Assembly: GCF_027706845.1 (NCBI RefSeq)
Contig: NZ_JAQGCZ010000019.1
Span: 25,517 to 89,516, forward strand
Direction of reading: 5' to 3'
DNA from: Mycolicibacterium sp. BiH015
GTDB taxonomy: Bacteria; Actinomycetota; Actinomycetes; Mycobacteriales; Mycobacteriaceae
Length of the DNA: 64,000 nt
Shown here: one piece after another, positions 41,923 through 49,644 of the stretch
Layout: each line of letters opens with the position of its first letter
Numbering within the stretch: the first letter of the stretch is position 1
Made by a program: the position numbers and the translations under genes
The notes under the pieces: model-generated
What the model was told of the DNA's origin: nothing
What the model saw: only the letters and a program-made list of their open reading frames with translations
Databases searched by the model: none

Positions 41923-43125
41923 GTGCCGCTGCGTCAGATCGTGCGCTTCGGCGGCGGCCCGCACGTCGACCGGCTCCGAGCCGAGCTGCGCTCCTGGCTC
42001 GACGAGAATCTACCCGGCGAATTTCGTCGCACTGCAGCCAATCCCGACTACCTACCCCGCGACAGCCATGACCGCGCCGTCCAGTTCTGCCAAGCCCTGC
42101 ACCAGCGCGGGTGGTTCGTTCCGCACTGGCCGGTGGAGTTCGGCGGTGGCGGGCTCGGTGTGGTCGAGCAGGTGGTCATCCGCGAGGAGCTGGCCTACGC
42201 CGGCGCACCGATGGTCAACACCAACGGCGTCAACATGCTCGCCCCCGTCCTGTTCCGGTACGGGACCCGTGAGCAACAGGAGGAGCATCTACCGAAAATC
42301 GCTTCTTCCGAACGTATGTGGGCACAGGGGTACTCCGAACCCGAAGCTGGATCCGATCTCGCGGCCCTGCGTATGACGGCCCGCAGGGACGGCGACGACT
42401 ACATCCTCGACGGACAGAAGACGTGGACCAGCAACGGTGTTCTGGCCGACTGGATCTTCGTCCTGGCCCGCACGTCGCCCCTCGGGGACAAGCGCCAGGC
42501 CGGAATCTCCTTCTTCCTCGTCGATCTCGATACGCCGGGAATCACCCGTAGGCCGATCCGCTCCATGACGGGATACCCGACGTTCGCCGAGGAGTTCTTC
42601 GACGGCGTCCGGGTCCCTGCGGCGAACCTGGTGGGCGGTGAGGGTGAGGGCTGGCAGGTCGCCAAGGCCCTCCTGGTCGCGGAGCGGTCCAATGTGACCA
42701 GGGCCGCCCAGGCCCAGCGCTATCTCGACGAGTTGGTCGACTGGTGCCGGGATCAGCGCGGCACCTCACACGATCCCCTCGCCGATCCCGTCACCCGGCT
42801 CGCACTTGCGCGAGCCGTAGAGCGTGTGGAGGTCGGCCGGGCGCTGTCGTATCGGGTGGCACATCAGCAGGCTGCCGGTCAGCTGGATCCCGCGCTACCG
42901 TCGCTGTCGAAGCTGTACCACTCCGAGCTCACCGCTGAGCTGCGCGAGTTGGGCTCCACGATTCTGGGCCCGGCCGGGGCTTTGCTCCCCGAGGATCCCG
43001 ACGCGCTGCTGCATGGCCACTTTTCCGAGGGTCTCCTGTTGTCTCTGCTCCATACGATCGGCGGTGGAACCAGCGAGATCCAGCGTGACCTGATTTCGAC
43101 TGCAGGCCTGGGACTTCCGCGCTAG
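41923..43125 (+). CDS. acyl-CoA dehydrogenase, FadE larger-subunit type, unpaired
   Basis: This 400-residue protein starts at GTG 41923. It has GYSEPEAGSDLAALRM, LDGQKTWTSNG, VGGEGEGWQVAKALL and a C-terminal IGGGTSEIQRDLISTAGLGLP. All other large FadE subunits in the window have a small TWEH partner next door; this one has none. The unpaired small subunit at 58814 is a possible partner. Its TAG stop shares the CTAG tetranucleotide with the stop of the convergent crotonase gene. Confidence 0.9.
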   Translation: MPLRQIVRFGGGPHVDRLRAELRSWLDENLPGEFRRTAANPDYLPRDSHDRAVQFCQALHQRGWFVPHWPVEFGGGGLGVVEQVVIREELAYAGAPMVNTNGVNMLAPVLFRYGTREQQEEHLPKIASSERMWAQGYSEPEAGSDLAALRMTARRDGDDYILDGQKTWTSNGVLADWIFVLARTSPLGDKRQAGISFFLVDLDTPGITRRPIRSMTGYPTFAEEFFDGVRVPAANLVGGEGEGWQVAKALLVAERSNVTRAAQAQRYLDELVDWCRDQRGTSHDPLADPVTRLALARAVERVEVGRALSYRVAHQQAAGQLDPALPSLSKLYHSELTAELRELGSTILGPAGALLPEDPDALLHGHFSEGLLLSLLHTIGGGTSEIQRDLISTAGLGLPR

Positions 43126-43877
43126 AACTGCGCGCGTCCCATCGAGGCCGCCGAGCGCTGCTGCGCGACCGTGGCCACCGCCAGTTCCACCGGATGAAAG
43201 GACGCCAGCCCGACGGCCTCGACGGACGCGATGAGCCGCTTGGTCAGCTCGCAGGCACCGGGATCCGCGCCTTCGAGCTCACGGGCGATCGCCACGGCGT
43301 CATCGACGGCCGCCCCCGGCTCCGCCAGATCGGTGACGAGACCCAGCCGATGGGCGTCGTCGGCAGACAGTCGGTTGCCGCGCAACAACAGCGACGATGC
43401 GCGGTGCCTTCCCAACTGCTGGGTCAACCGCCACGCGAGGCCACCGTCGGGCACCACCGCACGTGCGACGAACGGTGCGGAGAAAAAGGCATCCCGAGCC
43501 GCGACCACCAGGTCACACGACAGCGCAAGACTCCAACCCAGACCGACGGCGGCGCCCTCGACCGCCGCGATCGTCGGTACCGGGACCTCGCGCAGGCGCG
43601 CCATCACCTGCTGCGCATGCTCGACGCGCCCCGCCGGCCCCATCGGTCCGTCACCGTGCGCAGGTCCCGTTTTCAAATCACCGCCCGCGCTGAAAAAGCC
43701 GCCATTGCCGGCCAGCACGACCCCGCGAGCGTCGTGCACCTGGGCGAGAGCGTCTGACAACTCCGTCCAGGACTCGTAACGCAGCGAGTTTCTCTGATCT
43801 GGGCGGTTCAGCAGGATCAGCGCGATACCGCCTCGGCGCTCGAGCAGAACCAACGGTTCGTCGGAAGCGGCGGACAC
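43122..43877 (-). CDS. crotonase-fold protein, isomerase-like, without hydratase glutamates
   Basis: This 251-residue protein starts at GTG 43877, sharing one base with the upstream TAG; the longer frame is antisense-type read-through of the neighbour. Oxyanion segments: FFSAGGDLKTG and GAAVGLGWSLALSCD. Ser and Phe replace the hydratase glutamates; ARAVVPDGGLAW carries the isomerase-type Asp. It is the last gene of a six-gene leftward unit starting with the E1 gene. Confidence 0.87.
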   Translation of the reverse strand: MSAASDEPLVLLERRGGIALILLNRPDQRNSLRYESWTELSDALAQVHDARGVVLAGNGGFFSAGGDLKTGPAHGDGPMGPAGRVEHAQQVMARLREVPVPTIAAVEGAAVGLGWSLALSCDLVVAARDAFFSAPFVARAVVPDGGLAWRLTQQLGRHRASSLLLRGNRLSADDAHRLGLVTDLAEPGAAVDDAVAIARELEGADPGACELTKRLIASVEAVGLASFHPVELAVATVAQQRSAASMGRAQF

Positions 43878-44674
43878 TAGCGGTTGAGGAACGCGTCGAT
43901 GGCCGCGCGGTGTTCCGGCGTGGTGAAGCACTCCGTTTCCGCCGAGATACCGAACTCGAGAATGGCGGTGACAGCCCGTTCGGCGTGCAGGTTGAGCGTG
44001 CGTTTCGTGTCCTGCACCGCGCGCGCCGGCAGCGCCGCGAGCCGGTGCGCGAGCGCGAGACCTTCGGCCTTGATGTCGTCGTGCGGCACCACCCGGTTGG
44101 CGAGACCCAGCTCGACGGCCTTGTCGGCCTTGATCTTCTCCCCGAGCAGCAGGTACTCCTTGGCCTTCAGCAGGCTCATCAGCAGCGGCCAGAGCACCGA
44201 TCCCCCGTCTCCTGCCACCAGGCCGCTGGCTACGTGAGTATCGGCGAAGAACGCGCGGTCCGACATCAGGACGATGTCGCACAGCACGGCGATGCTGCAC
44301 CCGAACCCCACGGCCGGCCCGTTAACAGCGGCCACGATCGGCAGCGGAAAGTCGATCATGTCGCGCACGATGCGCCGAGCGTCGCGCATCCCCTCGCGGC
44401 GAGTCACCGGATTCTCGACGTGGGTGTGCAGCCACTCGACGAGATCGCCTCCAGCGGAGAAGAAATCACCCGTTCCGGTCAGCAGGACCGCACGGGCGTC
44501 GGCGTCCTCCCCCAGCGTGGTCCACAGTCGGGCGAACGCGCCGTGCATGCGGTTGTTGACCGCGTTGGCGTTGCCGGGATTGTTCAGCGTGACGATCCGG
44601 ACGGGACCGTCACTCGCCACCAATATCTCGTCGCACCCCGTGACCTCAGCGGTGCCCTGCGGAAGGTTGGTCAT
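43877..44674 (-). CDS. crotonase-fold protein without hydratase glutamates
   Basis: This 265-residue protein has FFSAGGDLVEWL and NGPAVGFGCSIAVLCD as oxyanion segments. Glutamates are replaced by Ser and His; GLVAGDGGSVLW holds an Asp at the isomerase position. The ATG start overlaps the preceding stop by 4 bases. The N-terminus EVTGCDEILVASDGPVRIVT is a normal first strand. Likely isomerase or C-C lyase rather than hydratase. Confidence 0.87.
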   Translation of the reverse strand: MTNLPQGTAEVTGCDEILVASDGPVRIVTLNNPGNANAVNNRMHGAFARLWTTLGEDADARAVLLTGTGDFFSAGGDLVEWLHTHVENPVTRREGMRDARRIVRDMIDFPLPIVAAVNGPAVGFGCSIAVLCDIVLMSDRAFFADTHVASGLVAGDGGSVLWPLLMSLLKAKEYLLLGEKIKADKAVELGLANRVVPHDDIKAEGLALAHRLAALPARAVQDTKRTLNLHAERAVTAILEFGISAETECFTTPEHRAAIDAFLNR

Positions 44675-45642
44675 CGCATCGCACCCGCCAATCGGTCACC
44701 GATGATGCTCTCGGCGTCTGCGACGATGCGGCGCACGACCTCTCCGGCCGTGGGAATGTCGTCGATCAGCCCCATCGCGGTGCCGATCCACCAGACGCCG
44801 GCCTCGAGGTCGCCCGTCTCGTATACTTTCACGCCGCGCTTACCGGCGACGAGATGCGCGATGTCCTCGAATTGTCCACCCTTGTTGAGGATTTCGACGA
44901 CTTCGCGCGAGATGGTGTTGCTCGCCACCCGTCCGGTGTTGCGTAACGTGCGGAAGATCAATTCCGTGCCCAGCTCGTCACCGGCGACGATCGCCTCCTT
45001 CACGTTCTGGTGAATCGGCGACTCGACGGTGCACATGAATCGCGAACCCATGTTGATGCCGTCGGCGCCGAGCGCGAGAGCGGCCACCAGGCCGCGCCCG
45101 TCGGCGAAACCGCCCGAGGCGATCATCGGGATCTCGATCTCCTTGGCAGCGGCCGGAATCAGCACCAGGCCGGGGATGTCGTCCTCCCCTGGGTGACCCG
45201 CGCACTCGAACCCGTCGATGCTGATGCCGTCGACGCCCAGGCTCTGCGCCTTGACCGCGTGCCGCACCGAGGTGCACTTGTGCAGCACTTTGACGCCGTT
45301 GTCGTGGAAGATCGGCAGGTGCGGACCAGGGTTGGAACCGGCCGTCTCGACGATCTTGATGCCCGCGTCGACGATCACCTGGCGGTACTCCTCATACGGC
45401 GGCGGGTTGATCGTCGGCAGGATGGTCAGGTTGACGCCGAACGGCTTGTCGGTGAGGTCCCTGGCCCGTGCGATCTCGTTGGCCAGATCAGCGGGCGTCG
45501 GCTGTGTCAGCGCCGTGATGAGCCCCAGTCCGCCGGCCTCCGATACCGCTGCAGCGAGCTCAGCCCTACCCACCCACTGCATACCGCCTTGGACAATAGG
45601 CGCCTCGATACCGAAGGATTCGGTGAACTTGGTCGACAACAA
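44671..45642 (-). CDS. nitronate monooxygenase-like FMN enzyme
   Basis: This 323-residue TIM-barrel flavoprotein starts at TTG 45642, about 10 bases after AAAGGA; a second TTG follows at once. Family motifs: PIVQGGMQWVG, FGVNLTIL, DGFECAGHPGED (catalytic-type His), MIASGGFADGRGLVAAL and NMGSRFM. Similar proteins are annotated as 2-nitropropane dioxygenase, but related FMN barrels include enoyl reductases. In this operon of CoA enzymes an FMN-dependent reductase or oxidase of an enone is a reasonable alternative to nitronate oxidation. Confidence 0.87.
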   Translation of the reverse strand: MLSTKFTESFGIEAPIVQGGMQWVGRAELAAAVSEAGGLGLITALTQPTPADLANEIARARDLTDKPFGVNLTILPTINPPPYEEYRQVIVDAGIKIVETAGSNPGPHLPIFHDNGVKVLHKCTSVRHAVKAQSLGVDGISIDGFECAGHPGEDDIPGLVLIPAAAKEIEIPMIASGGFADGRGLVAALALGADGINMGSRFMCTVESPIHQNVKEAIVAGDELGTELIFRTLRNTGRVASNTISREVVEILNKGGQFEDIAHLVAGKRGVKVYETGDLEAGVWWIGTAMGLIDDIPTAGEVVRRIVADAESIIGDRLAGAMR

Positions 45643-45657
45643 GGTATTTGAGTCCTT

Positions 45658-46545
45658 TCACGAGTCCCGCGGCGCCCATGCGGGCCTGCGGGTGGAGACG
45701 AACGCATCACGCTCGGATGTCGTGGGCCAGATCGGCGACCGCTTCTGGAGGAACGCCGTGAACGCCTCGATCTGCTCAGCGGTACCCATCGACGCCCAGT
45801 ATCCCGAGACATCGACCGGTGGCAGCGCGCGCGACATCTCACGTTTCATCGCAGCGCGAGCGGCCGGCCCTGTATTGCGCACCCGGTCCAGCAGTGCCGC
45901 GGTCTGCACCCGCAAATCGTCGTGTGCAACCACCTTGCCCACGAGCCCGAGCCGCTCGGCCTCAGCGGCATCAATCCAATCATTGCCGTAGATAAGGTGA
46001 TTGGCCCGCAATGTGCCGATTCGTTGTGGAATGCGCGCGGCGATGAACGCCTCGTACACCCCGCGGGTCAGATCGGGTATGCGTAGCCGAGCCCGGTCCG
46101 ACGCGATGACCAGGTCGGCGTACAGCGTCATGACCAGCCCTCCGCCGAGCGCCAGGCCATTGACGGCGCATACGACAATCTTGGGGATCTTGCCGAGCGT
46201 CTCGAACGGTGTCGCGTCGTAGGCCTCGGTGAACGAATCCCACCGCCTATCGGGGTTGCCGACCGCGTTCATGTCGCCCCCCGCGCAGAAGACGTCACCC
46301 GCGCCGGTGATCACCAGGAAGTTCAGTGCGGGTTCGTCGGCCACGATCATCGCGGCGCGTTTGATCCCGTGATAACCGTCCGCGGTCAGTGCGTTTCGCT
46401 TCTCGGGTCTGTCGATGGTCACCGTGAGCGTGTCGCCGTCGATGACGGCGGTCAGTTCCTCGGCCGCCAGATCGACGTGCGCAGGTAGACCCGTCATGGA
46501 ATGCCCAGCATCGTTCGTCATGAACTGCGCAGCATCATCGGTCAC
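45658..46545 (-). CDS. crotonase-fold protein with a repeated N-terminus, no hydratase Glu pair
   Basis: This 295-residue protein has FCAGGDMNAVG and NGLALGGGLVMTLYAD as oxyanion segments. The first hydratase Glu is Val, the second Asp (RIPDLTRG). The first 20 residues repeat: MTDDAAQF, MTNDAGHS, MTGLP, from an imperfect 24-base duplication, so any of three Met codons might be used. It is coupled by a 4-base overlap to the lipoyl-domain gene. Confidence 0.86.
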   Translation of the reverse strand: MTDDAAQFMTNDAGHSMTGLPAHVDLAAEELTAVIDGDTLTVTIDRPEKRNALTADGYHGIKRAAMIVADEPALNFLVITGAGDVFCAGGDMNAVGNPDRRWDSFTEAYDATPFETLGKIPKIVVCAVNGLALGGGLVMTLYADLVIASDRARLRIPDLTRGVYEAFIAARIPQRIGTLRANHLIYGNDWIDAAEAERLGLVGKVVAHDDLRVQTAALLDRVRNTGPAARAAMKREMSRALPPVDVSGYWASMGTAEQIEAFTAFLQKRSPIWPTTSERDAFVSTRRPAWAPRDS

Positions 46546-46769
46546 GAAATGACGGCGACGAGGGCGCCGATGTCGTAGGTTTCGCCCTCCGAGACCTTCC
46601 AGGACACCGTGCCCGACGCCGGCGCTTCGATGTCCATCTCCACCTTGTCGGTGGCGATGGAGTACAACGGCTCACCCTCGCTGACCGTCGCACCGTCCTC
46701 GACGAAGAACTCGGTCACCTCGGCTTCGGTGATCGCGTCGCCGGGCTTGGGAATCCGAACCTCCGTCAT
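46542..46769 (-). CDS. free-standing lipoyl (biotinyl-type) carrier domain
   Basis: This 75-residue protein is a single lipoyl domain. ATG 46769 follows AGGAGG and overlaps the E1 stop (ATGA). The lipoylation site is Lys42 in ATDKVEMDIEAP, at the usual hairpin position. IPKPGDAITEAEV and EGEPLYSI are conserved. There is no E3-binding or acyltransferase domain, so it is only a mobile carrier. It presumably receives an acyl group from the E1 encoded directly upstream. The E2 catalytic partner and E3 must be elsewhere. Confidence 0.92.
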   Translation of the reverse strand: MTEVRIPKPGDAITEAEVTEFFVEDGATVSEGEPLYSIATDKVEMDIEAPASGTVSWKVSEGETYDIGALVAVIS

Positions 46770-48787
46770 GCGATCCTCCTGATGGCGTCGACAAGCGCAG
46801 CGGCACTGGGACGGCACGCGGCCTCCAGCGTGGCCGCCCGAGGCACCGGGGTATAAGTCCCGGCGACACGTTGAATCGGTGCACTCAGCGCACCGAAGAG
46901 TTCAGTTCCGACGGACGCCGCGATCTCGGCACCCGGCCCGCAGAATCCGACCGACTCGTGCGCCACGACCAGACGTGTCGTCTTGCGCACTGAGGCGAGC
47001 ACCGTCGCCATGTCGAGCGGCACCAATGTCCGCAAGTCCACGATCTCGACGGAAATACCGTCGGCGGCAAGCTCGTCGGCTGCCTGCAGCGCGGCGTGAA
47101 CCATCACGCCGTAGGTGACCACCGAAACGTCGGATCCCTCGCGCTTCACATCTGCCTGACCGAGCGGGATCGCGTAGTCCGCCACGGGAACAGGGCCCTT
47201 GCCGCCGCCGTAATACAGCTTCATGGACTCGATGAACAGACACGGGTCGTCGTCGGCGAGGCACGTGTTGAGCAGTCCCACCGCATCGGCGGCGGTACTC
47301 GGCCACACCACCTTCAAACCCGGAGTGTGCATGGCCCACGCCTCGAACGCCTGCGAATGTTGCGCTCCCGCAGCCATTCCCACCATCGTGCGGATCACCA
47401 GCGGCGCACCGGTGCGCCCACCCGACATGTACCGCACTTTCGCGGCGTGGTTGGCGATCTGATCCATTGCCACCCCGAGGAAGTCCATGAACATCAGCTC
47501 GGCCACCGGCCGCAATCCGCCGAGCGACGCGCCGATCGCAGCGCCGATGATCGAAGACTCGGCGATAGGCGTGTCGAGAACGCGATCTTCCCCGTACTTC
47601 GCGGACAGCCCGGCGGTGACCTTGAACATGCCGCCGCCGGAGGGGTCGCCGATGTCCTCGCCCAACAGGACGATCGTGTCGTCCGCCGCCATCGCCCGGT
47701 CCAGCGTGCGGTTCACCGCCTGCACCAGCCCGAGTTCCTCGGTTTCGCCGCCGGGCATCACGACGCGCGAATGATCCTCGGACGTAATCTCGGATCCGTT
47801 GTCGGAGAACACGTCCCGCTTAAGTTCCTCGATTCCCGGCGGCGACGACGCCACCGCGGCGGTGAACGCCTCCTCCAGCTCAGCGGACACCTCCGCGTCG
47901 ATGGCGTCGAGATCGGCAGCGCTGGCGACATCCTCGTCGATCAGGCGACGCCGGTAGCGGTCGAACGGCGGGTCCGCCCGCTTGGCGGCCAGTTCGTCCT
48001 GATCCGCATACCCCATGGCGTCACCGAAGTAGTGACCCTGCAGCCGGTACGCGACGGCCTCGACGAACGTCGGTCCGTTGCCGCCCCTGGCTCGCTCGGC
48101 GGCCACGGTGACGGCCTCGTACACCGCGTGCGGGTCGGTGCCGTCGACCGTGACGCCCGGCATGCCGTAGCCGGCGGCACGATCCGACAGCCGGTCGGAG
48201 CGGGTGTAACGACCGTAGGCCGTTCCTTCGGCCCAGGAGTTGTTCTGACAGAAGAAAATCACCGGAAGGCGCCATACCGCGGCCATGTTCATGGCCTCGT
48301 GGACGTATCCGATGCTGGTGGCGCCATCGCCAAAGCTCACCAGGACCACCTGACCGGAGTGTCGCCGCGTTGCGGCCAGGGCGATGCCGTTCGCGATGAG
48401 CGGGCCCGCACCCACGATGCCGGTGGTCCATGCGACCCCGTGTTCGGGATCGTAGATTCCCATCGCGCCGGCTTTGCCTCTCGACAATCCGGCCTCGCGG
48501 CCCAGGATTTCGGCGAAGTATCCACGTAGGTCGATGCCCTTGGCGAGGACGTCGCCCAGTCCGCGGTAGGTCGTCACGAGCTGGTCGCCGTCCGCCAGCG
48601 CGAGCATTGCGCCCGCCGACATCGCCTCGTGGCCGTCGACCGGCCAGTAACTCATGGCCGCCTCTCCCGAGGACAGCGCCTTGCGGACCCGTTTGTCGCC
48701 GTGATGGACCTTGCTCATCAATCGGTACAGCGCCAGAGCGCGTTCCCCCGTCGGCACTGACGGTTCGGTGTCCAACTGCGTTGACAT
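46766..48787 (-). CDS. fused alpha-beta E1 component of a 2-oxoacid (or acetoin-type) dehydrogenase
   Basis: This 673-residue TPP enzyme joins an E1-alpha module (residues about 15-325) and E1-beta module (about 345-670). The TPP/Mg motif GDGATS...CQNN is in the alpha half. The beta half has LLGEDIG, DTPIAESS, FMDFLGVAMDQI and KVRYMSGG with AAGAQHSQ. Start ATG 48787 follows GAGGAG. It decarboxylates a 2-oxo acid or cleaves a diketone/acetoin-like compound and passes the acyl to the lipoyl domain encoded next. No E2 or E3 gene is visible. It heads a six-gene unit behind its own regulatory element. Confidence 0.92.
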   Translation of the reverse strand: MSTQLDTEPSVPTGERALALYRLMSKVHHGDKRVRKALSSGEAAMSYWPVDGHEAMSAGAMLALADGDQLVTTYRGLGDVLAKGIDLRGYFAEILGREAGLSRGKAGAMGIYDPEHGVAWTTGIVGAGPLIANGIALAATRRHSGQVVLVSFGDGATSIGYVHEAMNMAAVWRLPVIFFCQNNSWAEGTAYGRYTRSDRLSDRAAGYGMPGVTVDGTDPHAVYEAVTVAAERARGGNGPTFVEAVAYRLQGHYFGDAMGYADQDELAAKRADPPFDRYRRRLIDEDVASAADLDAIDAEVSAELEEAFTAAVASSPPGIEELKRDVFSDNGSEITSEDHSRVVMPGGETEELGLVQAVNRTLDRAMAADDTIVLLGEDIGDPSGGGMFKVTAGLSAKYGEDRVLDTPIAESSIIGAAIGASLGGLRPVAELMFMDFLGVAMDQIANHAAKVRYMSGGRTGAPLVIRTMVGMAAGAQHSQAFEAWAMHTPGLKVVWPSTAADAVGLLNTCLADDDPCLFIESMKLYYGGGKGPVPVADYAIPLGQADVKREGSDVSVVTYGVMVHAALQAADELAADGISVEIVDLRTLVPLDMATVLASVRKTTRLVVAHESVGFCGPGAEIAASVGTELFGALSAPIQRVAGTYTPVPRAATLEAACRPSAAALVDAIRRIA

Positions 48788-48825
48788 CAAGACTCCTCGA
48801 CGGTCTGGCGTGTCAGTCTACAATA

Positions 48826-48840
48826 TGACGAATTTTGTTC
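48826..48840 (-). promoter_or_regulatory. copy of the locus-wide 15-base element upstream of the E1 gene
   Basis: The minus strand reads GAACAAAATTCGTCA. It lies 39 bases before the E1 start and its end overlaps the stop codon of the SnoaL-like gene. This marks an internal promoter dividing the eleven-gene leftward block. Confidence 0.65.
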
Positions 48841-49243
48841 AATCGTGCAGTTTGGTGAGCTTCTCCAGTTCGGCGGCGAACAGCATCCGGTCGAAGTAGC
48901 ACCGCTCCAAGATGAGGCCGTCACCGTCGAACCCGAACAGGTTGATGCTCAACATGTCGATGGTCGTTCCCGCACACGTCGTCCTGGTCTCGACGATCAG
49001 GCCGGTGTCGGAGTGGAAGACCTCCTCCGCGGAGTAGTGCATACGTGGCAGTTCCTCCCACTGCGTGAGGATCATCTGCCGAACCGACGCGTCACCGTCG
49101 AAAACCATCCCACTGGGCACGATCTCGTAACGGGGATGGGTGAACGTCGCCATGATCGCGTCGAGGTCGCGGTCGTTCTCGGCCTCGACGTGCCGGAGCA
49201 CCAGGGCCTCGCGGCGACGCTGGAGATCCGCCGCCGCGCTCAC
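48839..49243 (-). CDS. SnoaL/NTF2-like protein
   Basis: This 134-residue protein starts at GTG 49243 (GTGA overlap with the OB-fold gene); the Arg-rich upstream frame is antisense. Pattern: RHVEAENDRDLDAIMATF, HPRYEIVPSG, then MHYSAEEVFHSDTGLIVETRT and FGFDGDGLILERCYFDR. Typical of SnoaL-like cyclase/isomerase relatives. Last gene of a five-gene unit with an aldolase-like pair and a ligase. Confidence 0.82.
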   Translation of the reverse strand: MSAAADLQRRREALVLRHVEAENDRDLDAIMATFTHPRYEIVPSGMVFDGDASVRQMILTQWEELPRMHYSAEEVFHSDTGLIVETRTTCAGTTIDMLSINLFGFDGDGLILERCYFDRMLFAAELEKLTKLHD

Positions 49244-49644
49244 GCGGACTCGAACGCCGGCAGGTTCCGACCGTCCGGAAGCGACGTCCACACCACGCGG
49301 ACGGCGTCTCCGACGGCGGGTGGTGGCCCGAAGACGTTCGACATGATCCTGGCGCCCTCGTCGAGGTCCACGAGCACCACCGAATAGGGCACCTTGTCGG
49401 CGAGCGCAGGCAGCGCAGGCCGGTGATGCACGCTCACCGCATACAACACACCCCGTCCCGACAACCGCTCCCAACGCAACTCGTCGTGCCCGCAGAGGGG
49501 GCACGCGAAGCGCGGATACCACACCAGGCGCGCACACCCGGCGCAGCGCTGCATGTGCAGTTCACGTTCACGAGTCGCGGCCCAGAAAGGCTCGGACACC
49601 GCAGAGGGCTCGGGCACCGGGATGGCGGCGTCGGTCGCGCTCAC
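49240..49644 (-). CDS. Zn-ribbon/OB-fold (DUF35) partner of the Ltp2-like protein
   Basis: This 134-residue protein has a complete zinc ribbon, CAGC (34-37) and CPLC (48-51), followed by an OB fold (GRGVLYAVSVHH, PYSVVLVDLDEGARIM). It overlaps the upstream Ltp2-like gene by 4 bases. Of the three OB-fold partners in the window, this is the only one with the canonical four-Cys ribbon. Together with 49641-50810 it probably forms a retro-aldolase or thiolase complex. Confidence 0.9.
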   Translation of the reverse strand: MSATDAAIPVPEPSAVSEPFWAATRERELHMQRCAGCARLVWYPRFACPLCGHDELRWERLSGRGVLYAVSVHHRPALPALADKVPYSVVLVDLDEGARIMSNVFGPPPAVGDAVRVVWTSLPDGRNLPAFESA

